From: Annona cherimola
Taxonomy: Eukaryota > Streptophyta > Magnoliopsida > Magnoliales > Annonaceae
Direction of reading: 5' to 3'
NCBI GenBank assembly: GCA_030490835.1
Contig: CM059975.1
Coordinates: 13,211,579-13,275,578, forward strand
DNA: 64,000 nucleotides
The notes below the pieces were generated by a model. That model was given only the letters and a program-made list of their open reading frames with translations. It ran no database searches and was not told where the DNA came from. A program made the position numbers and the translations under genes. Below are positions 1-11,770 of the stretch, in pieces. Numbering within the stretch: the first letter of the stretch is position 1; every line of letters starts with the position of its first letter.

Positions 1-3000
1 CAGTTTCTCCAACCATCACATTGATGCGAACATTCAAGGCTGGCGGTTCACCGGTTTCTACGGTCATCCAGAAACGCATCACAGAGTTAATACTTGGAAT
101 CTTTTGTCCTCAATGTGCAACGGGGCTGATTCCCCGTGGCTAGTCATGGGGGATTTTAATGAGGTAACGGGTGCGAATGAACATTGGAGCCAAAGGCAAA
201 GACCCCAAACGCAGATGAATCTTTTTTGCGACACCTTGGATCGCTGCAGCCTGGTGGATCTTGGATTTGTGGGCCCGGCCATGACGTGGAGTAACAACAG
301 GAGGGGGCGCGATCGGGTGGAAGCCAGACTGGATAGGGGGGTGGCAACACCAGCCTGGTTGTCCCTCTACCCGCATGCAAAAGTCTTTCATTTATCTGTG
401 GCTTCCTCCGACCATTGCCCGATACTGTTGGAGTTCAACACAATGATCAACAAAAGAAAACCTCCAAGGGAGTTCAGATACGAGCTGTTTTGGGCAAGAG
501 ATAAGGAGACGCACCGTATTGTCCATCAGGCCTGGACTTCGCATCCGAGTAGAGATACTTCTTCTCCGCTCTACATTGACAGAAAGATCAAATCTTGCAG
601 CATGGAACTCTCGAGGTGGAACCGTCTGAAGAGGGGGAATCTTAGAAGAGCTATTGAAGAAAAACAGAGAGAGCTAGAGAATCTGATGGGGCAAACACCC
701 TCCGATCGAAGAGATGAATTCATAAAAAGAACAAAAACCCAAATACACATTCTATTACAAGATGAGGAGCAGCTGTGGAGACAGAGGGCGAAGACTCATT
801 GGCTACACGAGGGGGACAAAAATACGGGCTTCTTCCACCGTATGGCATCAAATCGCAAAAGGCGTAATATCATCGACGGTCTACAAGACTCGAATGGCCA
901 TTGGGTCCGTGATCAAGACAAACTTATGGAAATGGCTGTGGCGCATTTTTCATTTATATATACCTCATGTGGTCCACACCCGTGTGACTGGATGGATAAT
1001 CTAATTTCTTCAAAAATCACTGACAGTCAGAGACAGTCGTTGACTAGAACCCTTCATTTTGATGAAGTTGCCAGGGCGGTGAAGGCAATGAGCCCAACAA
1101 AGGCACCGGGGCCGGATGGAATGTCAGCGGGGTTTTTTCAAAGACATTGGCAAATTGTTGGACAGGATATTTTTCTCTGGTGCAAGAACTTCATGGAACA
1201 ACAAAATTTCGACCACCAGTGCTCCCAGATTGAACAGATGAACTCCACAACCATTGTCTTGATCCCGAAACTGGCGGGTGCCCACCTTTTGACCCAGTTT
1301 CGCCCAATCAGCCTATGTAATGTCGTATATAAGATTTTGGCAAAGGTCTTGGCAAACAGAATGAAGAGGTGCCTTCATGATGTTATTAGTGAGAATCAGA
1401 GTGCGTTTGTCCCAGGCCGACTCATCTCTGATAATATGTTGATCGCTTATGAAGTTATCCATTCGCTCAAGAGGAGAAAGGGAGGCAGGAAGCATGAAAT
1501 GGCCATCAAACTTGATATGTCAAAGGCATATGATAGGATTGAATGGGCTTTCCTTCAGCGGATTATGGAAGCTATGAATTTTGGCTCGGTTTGGATCAGA
1601 TGGGTCATGAGTTGTATTTCAACGGTAAGATACAGGGTGAATGTGAATGGTTTTAAATCCACATACTTCAAACCCCAAAGGGGTCTTAGGCAGGGGGACC
1701 CGCTATCTCCTTACCTATTCCTTTTGTGTGCTGAAGGTCTATCTGCTCTCATTGCAAGCGCGGCCACCCGGGGGAGTATCCGTGGACTCAAACTGAATCC
1801 CAGGGGCCCACTCATCACCCACCTTCTCTTTGCGGATGATGCCATCATTTTCCTTCGGGCGGAGAGGAGGGATATTCAAAATCTTATGGCAATTCTTCGC
1901 CAATACTCGGTGGCATCCGGTCAAGTGGTAAATGTTGACAAGACTGCAGTGTTTTTCAGCTCCAATGTCACGAGTAACTTGAGATGCGATTTCACACACC
2001 TGCTTGGATCCATGGGTCATGACTTTGACCACTATTTGGGGCTTCCTGCGTGGCTTGGTAAATCCAAAAAGAGAATGTTCAATGGCATCAAACAACGCAT
2101 TTGGAACAAAATCCAAGGGTGGAAGGGGAGGCTACTTTCTTGGGGGGGGAAAGAGGTCCTTATCAAGGCTGTTGCCCAAGCTATACCCACCTACTCGATG
2201 AGCATATTTTTGCTCCCTAAATCTTTCTGCAACGAAATCAACGGCATGCTCAGCAAATTCTGGTGGGGAGAACAGGAAAACAAAAGGAAAATGAGTTGGG
2301 TTGCTTGGAAGGAAATGTGTACATCAAAGCTATCGGGTGGTTTGGGGTTTAGAGAGCTACATGCCTTCAATGTTGCCCTCCTCGGCAAGCAGGTCTGGCG
2401 CCTCATTACGCACACAACCTCACTCTGCCACCAAGTCCTCAAGGCCAAATACTTCCCTTTCGATGACATCTGGAGCTGTACAGCAAAATCATCCGACTCT
2501 TTCACATGGAAGAGTATTCTGAAAGCCAAGGAGTTGATCCGTCATGGTTGCAAATGGCGCATCGGTAATGGGAAGAGGGTGCAGTTTTTCAAGGACGTAT
2601 GGCTTGACGAAAGATTGATAAAAGCGGGGCCTCTCCCACGGACGATCTCGGAAGATGTGCTGGTTAATCATTTCATTAACCCGGTCGGGCACTCTTGGCA
2701 CTTGGACAGGGTGGCGGCGGCTGTGGGGCCTGTGGGGAGACAACAAATCTGTCAAGTTCCCCTCCCCCGTAATGATGAGGAGGACAAAATGTTCTGGGCA
2801 CACGAACCGAATGGAATCTATACTGTGAAATCCGCGTACAGGATACTATGTATGGTTGCGGATAATCTTCCTAGCGCGGGCATCTACAAGGCGATATGGA
2901 AGACGAAATTGCCGAGCAAAGTACTCATTTTTGGATGGAGACTTTTCAAAAATGCTCTTCCAACAAGGACCAATCTGCTAGCAAGGCACATCGAGGTGGA

Positions 3001-3930
3001 CCCGTGTTGTTTGTTCTGCGGGACCGAAATGGAGGACACTACCCATATTTTCACGGCATGCCAATTCATTAGGAATTCCTTTCTGAAAGCCGTGAGAATT
3101 TCCAATGCGTGGTCAACGATTCAGGATATTTTTCAATCCCTGGCTGTCAGAAACAATCTGGAGAGCCTCACTTTCTTCATCCTTTTTTGCTGGCGTGTGT
3201 GGTACATGCGGAATAAGCTTCGGGAAGAGATGATCCAACCGAATTTTGACAACATTGTTGGATGGTGTGAGGATTATCTTGAGCAGCACAGGAGAGCAAA
3301 ACCCCTTAGCTTAAGTGGGATCATTGACAGGCCTCTCGTGGTAAGATGGTTAAAGCCGCCTATGGGTTTCCTCAAGATGAATGTTGATGCTAGGAAGCAC
3401 ACTCATAACTTGGCCCTGGGTTTTGCTGCTATTATCCGTGACCCGAATGGTGGCTTTGTTGCTGCAAAAGGCTGGAAACGAAATGGTAAAATGAGTCCCT
3501 TATGTATGGAGGCGACTGCTTTTCTTTTGGGTCTCCAATGGGCCCTCGACATCGGGATGGGCAAGGTCCAGGTTGAAACCGATTCTCTTCTCCTAACCAA
3601 TTTTATTGGAATGGATGAACACATTCGTTCGCCTGTGGGTATTATCATTGACAAGATCAAGACCCTTCTTTTTTCCTCCCGACACCTATCGGCACACCAT
3701 GTGTTGAGACGGGGCAACTCGGTAGCCCATTCTTTAGCTGATTTTGTGTCTAATTTTTTGGTGGATTGTCAGGAATGGTGGGGAACTCCACCCCAAATTA
3801 TTTTGGCTAAACTTTGTACAGATAATTTTTTGGCAATGAATTGCTCGGATCTTCCTATCCGTTCCTTCCCTTCTGATCTTGGGGAGAGGGGATAGGGTGT
3901 TTCCTTTTATCAAAAAAAAAAAAAAAAATC
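1..3930 (+). mobile_element. L1-type LINE retrotransposon, 5' end outside the window
   Basis: The element enters at the window edge inside the endonuclease domain and ends in a run of about 17 A at 3914-3930, about 20 bases after the ORF2 stop. Endonuclease, reverse transcriptase, zinc-binding and RNase H modules followed by poly(A) define a plant L1-clade non-LTR retrotransposon. The 3' UTR is extremely short. The 5' end and ORF1 are not in the window, so a target-site duplication cannot be verified. Confidence 0.95.
2..3895 (+). CDS. LINE ORF2 polyprotein: endonuclease / reverse transcriptase / zf-RVT / RNase H (5' partial)
   Basis: The frame is open from base 2 to a TAG at 3893-3895 (1,297 residues in the window) without a stop or frameshift. 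Before the first ATG (113) it reads WRFTGFYGHPE, a conserved endonuclease segment, so the true start lies upstream of the window. Seen in order: GDFNE near 150, endonuclease signature SDHCPI near 407, RT motifs RPISL near 1300, KLDMSKAYDRIEW near 1510, RQGDPLSP near 1690, and the catalytic FADD at 1829-1840. Then comes a CCLFC...H...C zinc-binding (zf-RVT) segment near 3000. An RNase H domain follows from about 3370, with NVDA, MEA, ETDS and a late Asp after VAHS supplying the D-E-D-D residues. The protein performs target-primed reverse transcription. Its integrity suggests recent insertion; activity is not shown. Confidence 0.95.
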   Translation, partial: SFSNHHIDANIQGWRFTGFYGHPETHHRVNTWNLLSSMCNGADSPWLVMGDFNEVTGANEHWSQRQRPQTQMNLFCDTLDRCSLVDLGFVGPAMTWSNNRRGRDRVEARLDRGVATPAWLSLYPHAKVFHLSVASSDHCPILLEFNTMINKRKPPREFRYELFWARDKETHRIVHQAWTSHPSRDTSSPLYIDRKIKSCSMELSRWNRLKRGNLRRAIEEKQRELENLMGQTPSDRRDEFIKRTKTQIHILLQDEEQLWRQRAKTHWLHEGDKNTGFFHRMASNRKRRNIIDGLQDSNGHWVRDQDKLMEMAVAHFSFIYTSCGPHPCDWMDNLISSKITDSQRQSLTRTLHFDEVARAVKAMSPTKAPGPDGMSAGFFQRHWQIVGQDIFLWCKNFMEQQNFDHQCSQIEQMNSTTIVLIPKLAGAHLLTQFRPISLCNVVYKILAKVLANRMKRCLHDVISENQSAFVPGRLISDNMLIAYEVIHSLKRRKGGRKHEMAIKLDMSKAYDRIEWAFLQRIMEAMNFGSVWIRWVMSCISTVRYRVNVNGFKSTYFKPQRGLRQGDPLSPYLFLLCAEGLSALIASAATRGSIRGLKLNPRGPLITHLLFADDAIIFLRAERRDIQNLMAILRQYSVASGQVVNVDKTAVFFSSNVTSNLRCDFTHLLGSMGHDFDHYLGLPAWLGKSKKRMFNGIKQRIWNKIQGWKGRLLSWGGKEVLIKAVAQAIPTYSMSIFLLPKSFCNEINGMLSKFWWGEQENKRKMSWVAWKEMCTSKLSGGLGFRELHAFNVALLGKQVWRLITHTTSLCHQVLKAKYFPFDDIWSCTAKSSDSFTWKSILKAKELIRHGCKWRIGNGKRVQFFKDVWLDERLIKAGPLPRTISEDVLVNHFINPVGHSWHLDRVAAAVGPVGRQQICQVPLPRNDEEDKMFWAHEPNGIYTVKSAYRILCMVADNLPSAGIYKAIWKTKLPSKVLIFGWRLFKNALPTRTNLLARHIEVDPCCLFCGTEMEDTTHIFTACQFIRNSFLKAVRISNAWSTIQDIFQSLAVRNNLESLTFFILFCWRVWYMRNKLREEMIQPNFDNIVGWCEDYLEQHRRAKPLSLSGIIDRPLVVRWLKPPMGFLKMNVDARKHTHNLALGFAAIIRDPNGGFVAAKGWKRNGKMSPLCMEATAFLLGLQWALDIGMGKVQVETDSLLLTNFIGMDEHIRSPVGIIIDKIKTLLFSSRHLSAHHVLRRGNSVAHSLADFVSNFLVDCQEWWGTPPQIILAKLCTDNFLAMNCSDLPIRSFPSDLGERG

Positions 3931-4045
3931 ATTTTAACGGATTAGAAGATGACATGACGGCAAATGTTTGGAAAATTAAACCGGGTTATAAAGGGTTTAT
4001 AGTTTCAAACTATATAAGATTTTTAGATTAAGTATTCTTGTATAA

Positions 4046-4341
4046 GGGTGTGTTTGACAACAATAAAAAGTTGTCAATTTAAAACTTTTTAATATAAAAT
4101 TTTTCAATCTAAAACTTTTCATTCTCCACAACTATCCTATTTTTTAATTATTTCTTCACATTTTTCTATACAACTACCCTACTTTTCAATCATTTCTACA
4201 CAACTACCAACACAATAAACTTATTTATTTCAACTTTATTCTATTTATTCCTCATCATTACCTCTATCATATTACATCATTTGACAACTTCTCATCTCTA
4301 CAACTTTTCATCAAAAGTTTTATCCATTCCCAAACACACCC
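4046..4341. mobile_element. PIF/Harbinger-like MITE, reference copy
   Basis: A 296-bp AT-rich element bounded by GGGTGTGTTTG and its inverted copy CAAACACACCC. It is flanked on both sides by TAA (4043-4045 and 4342-4344), the 3-bp TWA target duplication typical of PIF/Harbinger (Tourist-like) MITEs. It has no coding capacity. At least eight related copies in both orientations occur elsewhere in the window. Family assignment is inferred from the ends and the duplication. Confidence 0.8.
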
Positions 4342-4344
4342 TAA

Positions 4345-5911
4345 GTCTAATGAGAATGTACTGATATGTATTATAGATGAGTAAAATTGTATTGGAAATA
4401 GATAAAAGTTATGTTAGAAATTAAAAAAATTTATATTGGGAATTGATAAATTATTTGAAAATGATGATATTAATTAAATTTAAGAATTTTGTATAGTTTA
4501 GAACATGCCATAACTTAGGTCCTAACTTTCCAGTCAAGATGTGCAAACTGATGATCGAAAATATAGTTGAATTGAAAAAAAATCAGTGAAATAGGATATG
4601 ACCGGTTCACCATCCGATTTGTCCGATTCGGTCTGATTGATACTTCATGAAAATATTAGGGAATGCATAGCAAAGAAAATCTTTTCAGGCAATTTTTTTT
4701 TAAGAGGGAAGGCAAGTTAATGTTGTGAGAATTATTACTTATAAAACGCTTATTCTCATATTTTAATGAGTATTGAATTAATGCGTTCTTTGAATGACAC
4801 AATGTGGCCGGCCAAAACATGTTAAATAAGATTTTAATTCCTAGCTTATTCGATCAAATTGGCCCAAAGAGATACATTGATGCACCAACCAACATATGAG
4901 ATTTAGTTGGAAGCAGTCGTGGGTCAAATATTTTCCTTTTTTGAAAAAAATGTATAAAAGCTCGTGGAATTTGTTTAGAAATTAAGAAAAAAGTTAAAAA
5001 TTAAAGACAAATAGCAAAATGCAGTGGAGAGGAAAGAAAAACCGCTGTGAAAAAGGTAAAACTATAATTTTTTGAACAAAAAAAAAAAAGAATAATAGTT
5101 CAAAATAGGTAATTATAAGAAATAGAAATTTGTTATAGAAGTTAAAATGGATAGGAAAAGTCATAAAATAGCTCCTCTCTTTTTCGCATTACGAACTTTT
5201 GAAATGATAATAGTTCAAATATATCTCAATATAAGTTATTTGCATCCATGCTAACCGAAACCAAATGATTGCATTCCATGCAACTTGTTTTTTAATTCAT
5301 GCCAACAATTTTTCAAACAATTGCATCCAAGCTTCTTTTTTTCTCTTAATACAAAACCATGCCAACTTTTTTAAGTCATACTTAATGATAGTTAAATATC
5401 CCATTGAGGAGTAGACTCCTAAAGGGGTATTTGAGTTCATAGTAACTCTTAAGATTCATGCTAATGATTTTTGAACAGTTTGCATCTATACCAATTTTTT
5501 AAAATTACAGCTAACTTAAACGATCTAATATGTTAATTACCTTAAGTATCAAAATTTTTTTTACCTTTGTATTCTAATGATTTTTTTGTACAACTCTCTA
5601 TTTATTCACACTTTACCTATATCATATTACATAATTCTTATACTTTTCAAAAATATTTCGTTTTTACTTTTTTTATTTCTCTTCCTACCCTTGTTATCAA
5701 TTTGTAGTTCGGCTTTGTTTGCCTAACTCCAGTTCTGTTTTTCATCCTAACGCTCCCTTTACCATTTGTATATCAACCAAGACACATCATTTTACATGAA
5801 ATCTTATTAGCAATTTTTTTTATTGGGTACTTTACAACCATATTAATTTATATTACAATTAAGTCGGGAGACATTCTTATAATTTCAAAAAAGCGATCAC
5901 AAATTTACAAC
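4345..5911. other. AT-rich intergenic stretch
   Basis: No gene, RNA or clear element end was recognised. The region has several homopolymer A/T runs and low-complexity sequence. Confidence 0.6.
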
Positions 5912-6482
5912 TAGGGCTATAAATCAGATTGGGTTGACTGGAGTTAAGATAAACACAATTCTAACTTATTTAGAAAAATATCAATCTAATCTTACTTTTA
6001 ATTTTATTTTTCACACCTTAACTAAACTCTGTAGAAATCGATTCAATTCATATTAAAAATCAGGTTAATAAATATATGATATTTAGAAATATTTTACTTA
6101 ATTAAATTTATTTTAAAGTATAAATTTATAAGAAAAATAAAAATAATCCTTTTGTAGGGATACCTTCCAATTTATGACTTATACAGTAATATGATTATAA
6201 AATAATCTTATTTCAAAGCAATGATGTCTAGCCAATTCTTATATATTATGTATTAATGCATGACTTTTTAATAGTTTATTATATTTTACACTAATATATG
6301 AAATCAGATTGAAAAGTATCTAACTCAAACCAACCCATTTTTGAAATCCGATTATTTAACTTACTTTTTTTCTAAAATGTCTAACCCAACCTGATTCGGC
6401 TTGATATTAACCCTATTTACGCACCTACTCCAAACTATTACTCTAGAACCCAACCTATCTTAAACACAAACCTCCATCCCTA
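5912..6482. mobile_element. Degenerate hAT-like element
   Basis: Starts TAGGGCTATAAATCAGATTG and ends CATCCCTA, with an inner inverted match (ATCAGATTGGGTTGA against a CCTGATTCGGCTTGA-type segment near the right end). TAGGG...CCCTA ends recur at 7.9, 11.2, 17.4 and 62.6 kb; the 62.6-kb copy has an 8-bp duplication. Here the flanking octamers do not match well, so the assignment rests on the ends alone. Confidence 0.4.
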
Positions 6483-6975
6483 GACGTAACTCCCACTCGA
6501 ACTCACTTCCACAACTCGGCTGAAATCCCATTAGCGTTGGATTCGTAATTTATCAGTAGTTCCAAACAGGAGGGGCTTACGTAACGTTTGGATAATGGCA
6601 CATCTTCGACTTTGCCGTTAGAACTCCACTGTCCAGCCCGTCCCCTGGGTTTCTGGAAGGGGGAGCCAAAAGAATATTTTCACATAATTTTTTTCAAAAA
6701 TCTATTTATTAATTTTGTGTTTCTCCGGAAAGAACTCGACAACTGACCTCATATTTTTCCCATTTCCATTGTTTGTTTCCATCCTTTTTCAAACCTTTCA
6801 AAACGTTTTTTGCTTTATGCTCCACATATTCAAATGCCAATAGAAATATTGTGAAATTTGGGCATGAGAGAGAATCAATTGCGCCGGATGTGATTTGGGG
6901 TGATTTTGATGAGATATGAAAAATTTTCCCGTTCCTTTCTACACATTTTTTAAGAGTTCTGATCTTTTTAGTGAT
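6483..6975. other. Intergenic stretch
   Basis: No recognisable gene. Open frames here are short and show no domain. Confidence 0.5.
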
Positions 6976-7215
6976 TTTAGACCGGTCTAAAAGTATATTT
7001 TTTTTAAAATTTTTTATAAACATTTAGTTTAAATTTTTTTAAATAGAAATATTTAAGTCATTTTAAATTAAATATAACTAGATTAATAAATTTATAAAAA
7101 AATTTAAAAAATAAAAAAAATACATTTTTGAACCAGTCTAAAATCACCCGATTTCAAACCAGTCTAAGAAGATCAACCACCCAATTTCAAACCGGTCTAA
7201 GAAGATCAACTGGCT
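6972..7215. repeat. Fold-back repeat with reiterated ACCGGTCTAA-type motif
   Basis: A left arm with GATTTTAGACCGGTCTAAAA pairs with a right arm containing GAACCAGTCTAAAATC around a poly(A/T) core. The right side continues into two direct copies of a unit of about 35 bp built on ATTTCAAACC(A/G)GTCTAAGAAGATCAAC. The same repeat, split in two, flanks the plastid-derived segment at 13.5-14.4 kb. Confidence 0.6.
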
Positions 7216-9125
7216 TTTTTTAATACTTTGGTACCTTATCTATTTATCCTACTTTTCATTATTATCTTTACGATTTTTTATGCAAATGCTTTTCCTATTG
7301 CCTTTTCTTTTCATGCAATTACTGTGACTATTTTTACTTTTCCCCCCTACTAATCATTACTCCTATATTAAATTATTACCCATCTATTTTGCAAAAAAAA
7401 TTTCATCAAAATTTTCCTTCATTTTTCCATCTTCATCAAAATTTTCCTCCATTTTTCCATCTTTCTAAACGGACTTGTATTTCATTATTTTTTATATTTT
7501 CATACAACAATTATATATATTTTATCTTTATTTCTCTTATATTCCTGTATTTTGCTTAAAATTTCACTTATACACATGCTATTAACATCCGTAGTCATCT
7601 TTAGTCACATATTTCAAAATTAGCATGCAATCCAAACATAACTTCATCTTCCTCCAACTAACTTTGATAACCACCCTCTAGGGTCCACCATCTTCCCCAA
7701 TTCATCGATGGAACAAATTATCATAGAAGCATATAGTCACTAGTCTTTGTTCTAAAATCATTTTCAATCATCTAACGATAATGTTACCATCTCAAAATCT
7801 TAGTCATCCAGTGTCTCAATCCAACAACAACACTAGTAGCCAATCCTCTTCACATACCACAGCTAATCATTCGATCGACGATCATCTTTAGGGGTGTAAG
7901 GTTGGTTTCAACCCAAACTCAACCAACCCAACCCGATTTAAACTAGGTTTGGGTTGGGTATTTCGGAAAACAGGTTGCTAAAATCATATCCGACTAATTT
8001 CATAAACCAGGTTGGTGTAGATTCTGTGTTAAGTCACCCCAACCAAATTTTATACTAATATAATTCCAAAAATATTTTATATTACAACTCTTCTTTTTTT
8101 TATTCATGTTTATACATATAAGTCATCTGATATTACAAATCAATACACGCATAATCTTCAAAACAAAGAGGAACTAAATAATACCCTCACAACTGGAGGG
8201 AAGAGAAAATCAGCTAAAATTGTGGGCACTAAGTGTTGAACTTAGGTCCTCAACCATGGAGGAAATATGAGTTACCACTGAGGCTCTTCTTAATGAAGTA
8301 AAAGGCCAACCTCGTGAACATATATGTCTTCTCATGAAATTTAATTCACTTGCCACACTTGGCAACCCTTCTAATATCATACTTATTAACATGCATGAAA
8401 TTTTGGTTGGTCTTTGGGATGGGGCGGAGGTTGGGAAAGGGAATATTTTAAAATTTATATGATTCGTATAAAATGATAGAGATACAGTTGGACAAATAGG
8501 GTAGTAGAAAAAAAAAATTAAAATATAGAATAAAGTTGAAAAATAGGATTATTGGGTTATTAAATCATGAATTGAAAATTGGGAATGACCGTATGTTTCT
8601 ATAGTTTTCCACTGTTTCCCATGTAGAGCTGTTATCAAATGTCCCCAAAGCTTAAATTTTATATGGATATGTTAAGATTCTAAATTTAAGTTGAGAGAAA
8701 ATCTTACTTGATTTAATGTGTTAGTAACTTTTAGCATGTAATTATACATCAATAGTTGATATGAAATTTGAACAAACTATAGAAAGAAAAAGAGCAAAAT
8801 TGTCATCGGTATCGAAGAGGTCCATTGTATTCAAATGGTAGCAAAATTCAAATATGAATATAAGATTCTAATTAATATTGGCTCAATAGATTAAAGACTT
8901 AATGAATTAACTTGATATTGATACTCAAGTTTTTGGCAATAAGAATTTCTATTAAATGGAGTATCAAATTTCTTCAAATCCAAGAAATTCCATTTTTATG
9001 AGGGGATCACTTGAGAAAACCTAAATAGATTACAATTTACATTCCTCGAATAATTATTATGCCTAATGTGCATGAAACCGTTAGGCAAATAATAAAACTG
9101 TTTTCGCTTTGGGAAAATTTTATTT
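7216..9125. other. Intergenic DNA with decayed repeat fragments
   Basis: 7244-7470 resembles the inner part of the MITE family seen at 4.0 kb but lacks clear ends. A TAGGGGTGTAA-type terminus rich in CCAACCC sits near 7891-8050 and looks like one end of a hAT-like element. No gene was found. Confidence 0.45.
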
Positions 9126-9294
9126 GGGGTTTATTTAGGAAGTGATAAAACTTTTGAATAAAAAATTTTGGAATAAAAGTTTTTGAATAGAAAGAAAATG
9201 ATGTGATATGATATGATATGAATAATAATAAAGAATAAAAAGAATAAAGTTAAAACAGATAAGTTGTTATGTGAAATAATTTTATAGAAATAGA

Positions 9295-9870
9295 GGGTGT
9301 TTGGTGTAAACACTAAAAACTTTCAAATTAAGGGTGTGTTTGGTTGGAGGTAAAACTTTTGATGAAAAGTTTTTGGAGTGGAAGTTGTCAAATCAATAGA
9401 AAGTGATGTGATATAATAGGAGTAATGATGAGGAGTAAAGAGAATAAAGTTAAAATAGATAGGTTAGTTGTATGGGTAGTTGTGTAGAAATGATTGAAAA
9501 GTAGTGTAGTTTGTATAGAAAAATGTGAAAAAATAATTAAAAAAAAGAATAATTATGGAGAGTGAAAAGTTTTAGATTGAAAAGTTTTAGTTGACACTTT
9601 TTTACCCTAAACAAACACACCCTAAAACTTTAATATAAAACTTTTCACAGTCCACAACTACCTTATTTTTTAAAATTTTACAATTTTTTCCATATACAAC
9701 TAGCCTACTTTTCAATCATCTCTATATAACTACTTATACGTTTAATCTATCTATTTTAACTTTATTATTTTTACTCTTCATCATTACCTCTATCATATCA
9801 TGCTATTTTTTCTTATTTCAAAAATTTGTACAAATTTTTTTTTTCATTAAATGTTTTATCATTTCTCAAA
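9295..9870. mobile_element. Middle MITE of the nest, interrupted copy
   Basis: 9295-9331 (GGGTGTTTGG...AATTAA) continues at 9623-9870 (TAAAACTTTAATAT...CATTTCTCAAA) as one forward-orientation family member. If the inner element and one TAA are removed, the joined sequence matches the uninterrupted site in the 4046-4341 copy. Confidence 0.7.
9332..9622. mobile_element. Inner MITE of the nest, PIF/Harbinger-like
   Basis: A 291-bp reverse-orientation copy with intact GGGTGTGTTTGG / AACAAACACACCC ends. It is flanked by TAA at 9329-9331 and 9623-9625. It sits inside the middle copy, and its target was a TTAAAAC site of the same family. Confidence 0.82.
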
Positions 9871-9985
9871 TAAAAAAGTAAGATAGTCTTGTAGGAAGAT
9901 GTAAAAAAATAATTTAAAAAACAGAATAATTATAGAGAGCGAAAATTTTTAAATTGACATTTTTTGTTTATTGCCCAGCACACCC

Positions 9986-10239
9986 TTGCTTAATATAGTC
10001 TTTACGTATTCTAACTCAAAAATTTTCAACCTGAAAATGATTACATTTCAATAATTCATACAATCTATTAACCCGATTTACAACTTGAATAAGACTGATT
10101 TGTGTAGAGTTAAATTAGGGTTGGTCTAAAGTTTGAAAAAAAAATAGGGAGTTAGATTGATGAAAAAATAAAATTAGATTAAACATATCATCCAATCAGA
10201 GTCAACTCGACCCGATAATCAAATCAGCACTGACGGATG
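9986..10239. other. Intergenic repeat remnant
   Basis: Contains AACCCGATTTACAAC and CAACTCGACCCGATAATC segments of the hAT-like, CCAACCC-rich type. No gene was found. Confidence 0.35.
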
Positions 10240-10850
10240 CATTCCCTACCGGATTTCGACCCTGATTCCTTGCTCATCGCACTGGATCTGCTCGGACCAA
10301 CGGAAATACTCCCTGAATCATCGCGACCGCCTCTATTCTCCTAGTCTTCCTCACTGTCGGTCGTCGCTCTCTTACCGGTAACTTCTCATGCTGACGCGTT
10401 ACTCGAAACCAATAAATCTGTCGTCGCCGCTACATCTGATGCTAATGCCGGAACTCGCGAATACAGCTTGTCAATTTAATTTGCTTTGCTTCGCTTCGCT
10501 TCGTCTTCTCCAGTCGTCGATTCCTCTGATACCACCAAGATCACGACCAATAACGCCGAGATGACCTGCTGCAATACTTCTCTCTGCAAGCTCAATTGTC
10601 TCAGAGAAATCGCCCCTTCGCCTTCTTCCTCGTTGTTGATGGCTGAAAACCCATTTGTCGCAGCAATAACGCGGCCAGATCTAGTGCTGCCATGGCCAGA
10701 TTTGGTTACATGCCTTTGTTCCGACAGAAAACTCGCTACTGCCTTTTGCATCTCCGATCACGGGATTTGGGATTTTAGTAATTTTCTATTTACCGGTAAA
10801 ATTTGGCCATCAGATTTTTAATTTTGTATGGACCCAAACGCAGTAGGCAG
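10240..10850. other. GC-richer island of unknown nature
   Basis: Base composition shifts sharply from the AT-rich surroundings and CG dinucleotides become common. Two overlapping open frames of about 90-110 codons on opposite strands (10476-10751 minus, 10486-10821 plus) have no recognisable domain and look like Ser/Pro-rich chance frames. It may be a relic of a host gene or of a captured sequence. Confidence 0.4.
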
Positions 10851-11166
10851 GGAGCCAACCCACTGCCGAAGAAGATGAACAACATGGCACTCAAGCTAGA
10901 TATCCAATGGCTATTGATTTGATTGCTGGCCATGACAGGCGGTCAGTAGGTATATTCTACCGATCAGATTGAATGGAAGCTATGGGCTGTTTGGTAACGC
11001 ATGTGCGTGGAATTTCGCAGGATTCATGCGAAACTCAAAATCCTCATTTTCCAACTAATTATTAAATAATTTGACAATCATATTTTTTTTTCAATTTTAT
11101 CTTTTTAATACAATTATTTTTCATTCTTAATGCCTTATTTATTCTGATTTTACTTCTAGCCTTTCG

Positions 11167-11770
11167 TGTTGGGGTGTAAATCAGATTAAGTTGACTTAGG
11201 AGGTTGAAATATTTTTAACCCTAACCCTATTTGTAAAATATTAACTTATACTTGTATTCAACCCTATTTTTCAACTTTTAGTTAACCCTAAACTAAACTC
11301 ATATAAATCGGTTTGGATCGGGTTACAAATTAAGTTAATAAATATATAATATTAAAATTTTTTACTTAATTAAGTTAATTTCAAAATATAAATTTTACAT
11401 TAAAGAATAATAATTAATTCTTTTTATGGAAGCATCTTTCGACTTATACTGTCACGTAATTGCTAAGTAATCATATTTCAAAGTAATAGTCTCTATTTAA
11501 TGCTCATGCATCATATAATTATATGTGCTAATTTTAAAGAAATAGTCAAATATGATTGATCTTATATGACTATTTTTAAATAATCTATTATATTTTATAC
11601 TAACAAAAAAAATTGGGTTAGGTCAGGTTGATAAACATTCAACCCAAATCAACCTACTTTTGAAATTGGCTTATATAATTTATTTCTTTCAAAACGGCCA
11701 ACCCACCCTTATCATAGATCGGGTCGGGTTAGTCAAGTTCGAGTTGAGATTAGCATTATTTACACTTTTA
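11167..11770. mobile_element. hAT-like repeat remnant
   Basis: Begins GGGGTGTAAATCAGATTAAG, as in the 5.9-kb element. It carries similar CAACCC-rich, GGGTTAGGT-type subterminal sequence on both sides. No coding capacity, and the borders are approximate. Confidence 0.4.

Larger units (their letters stand above)
9126..9985. mobile_element. Outer MITE of a three-level nest
   Basis: The left part (9126-9294) and right part (about 9871-9985, ending CACACCC) align in order to the two halves of a reverse-orientation member of the 4.0-kb MITE family. They are separated by two further members of the family. The junctions are eroded by a few bases, making this the oldest insertion of the three. Confidence 0.65.

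Noticed and set aside
10486..10821. 111-codon open frame in the GC-rich island
   Set aside because: No domain, no matching splice or promoter context, and an equally long frame on the opposite strand.
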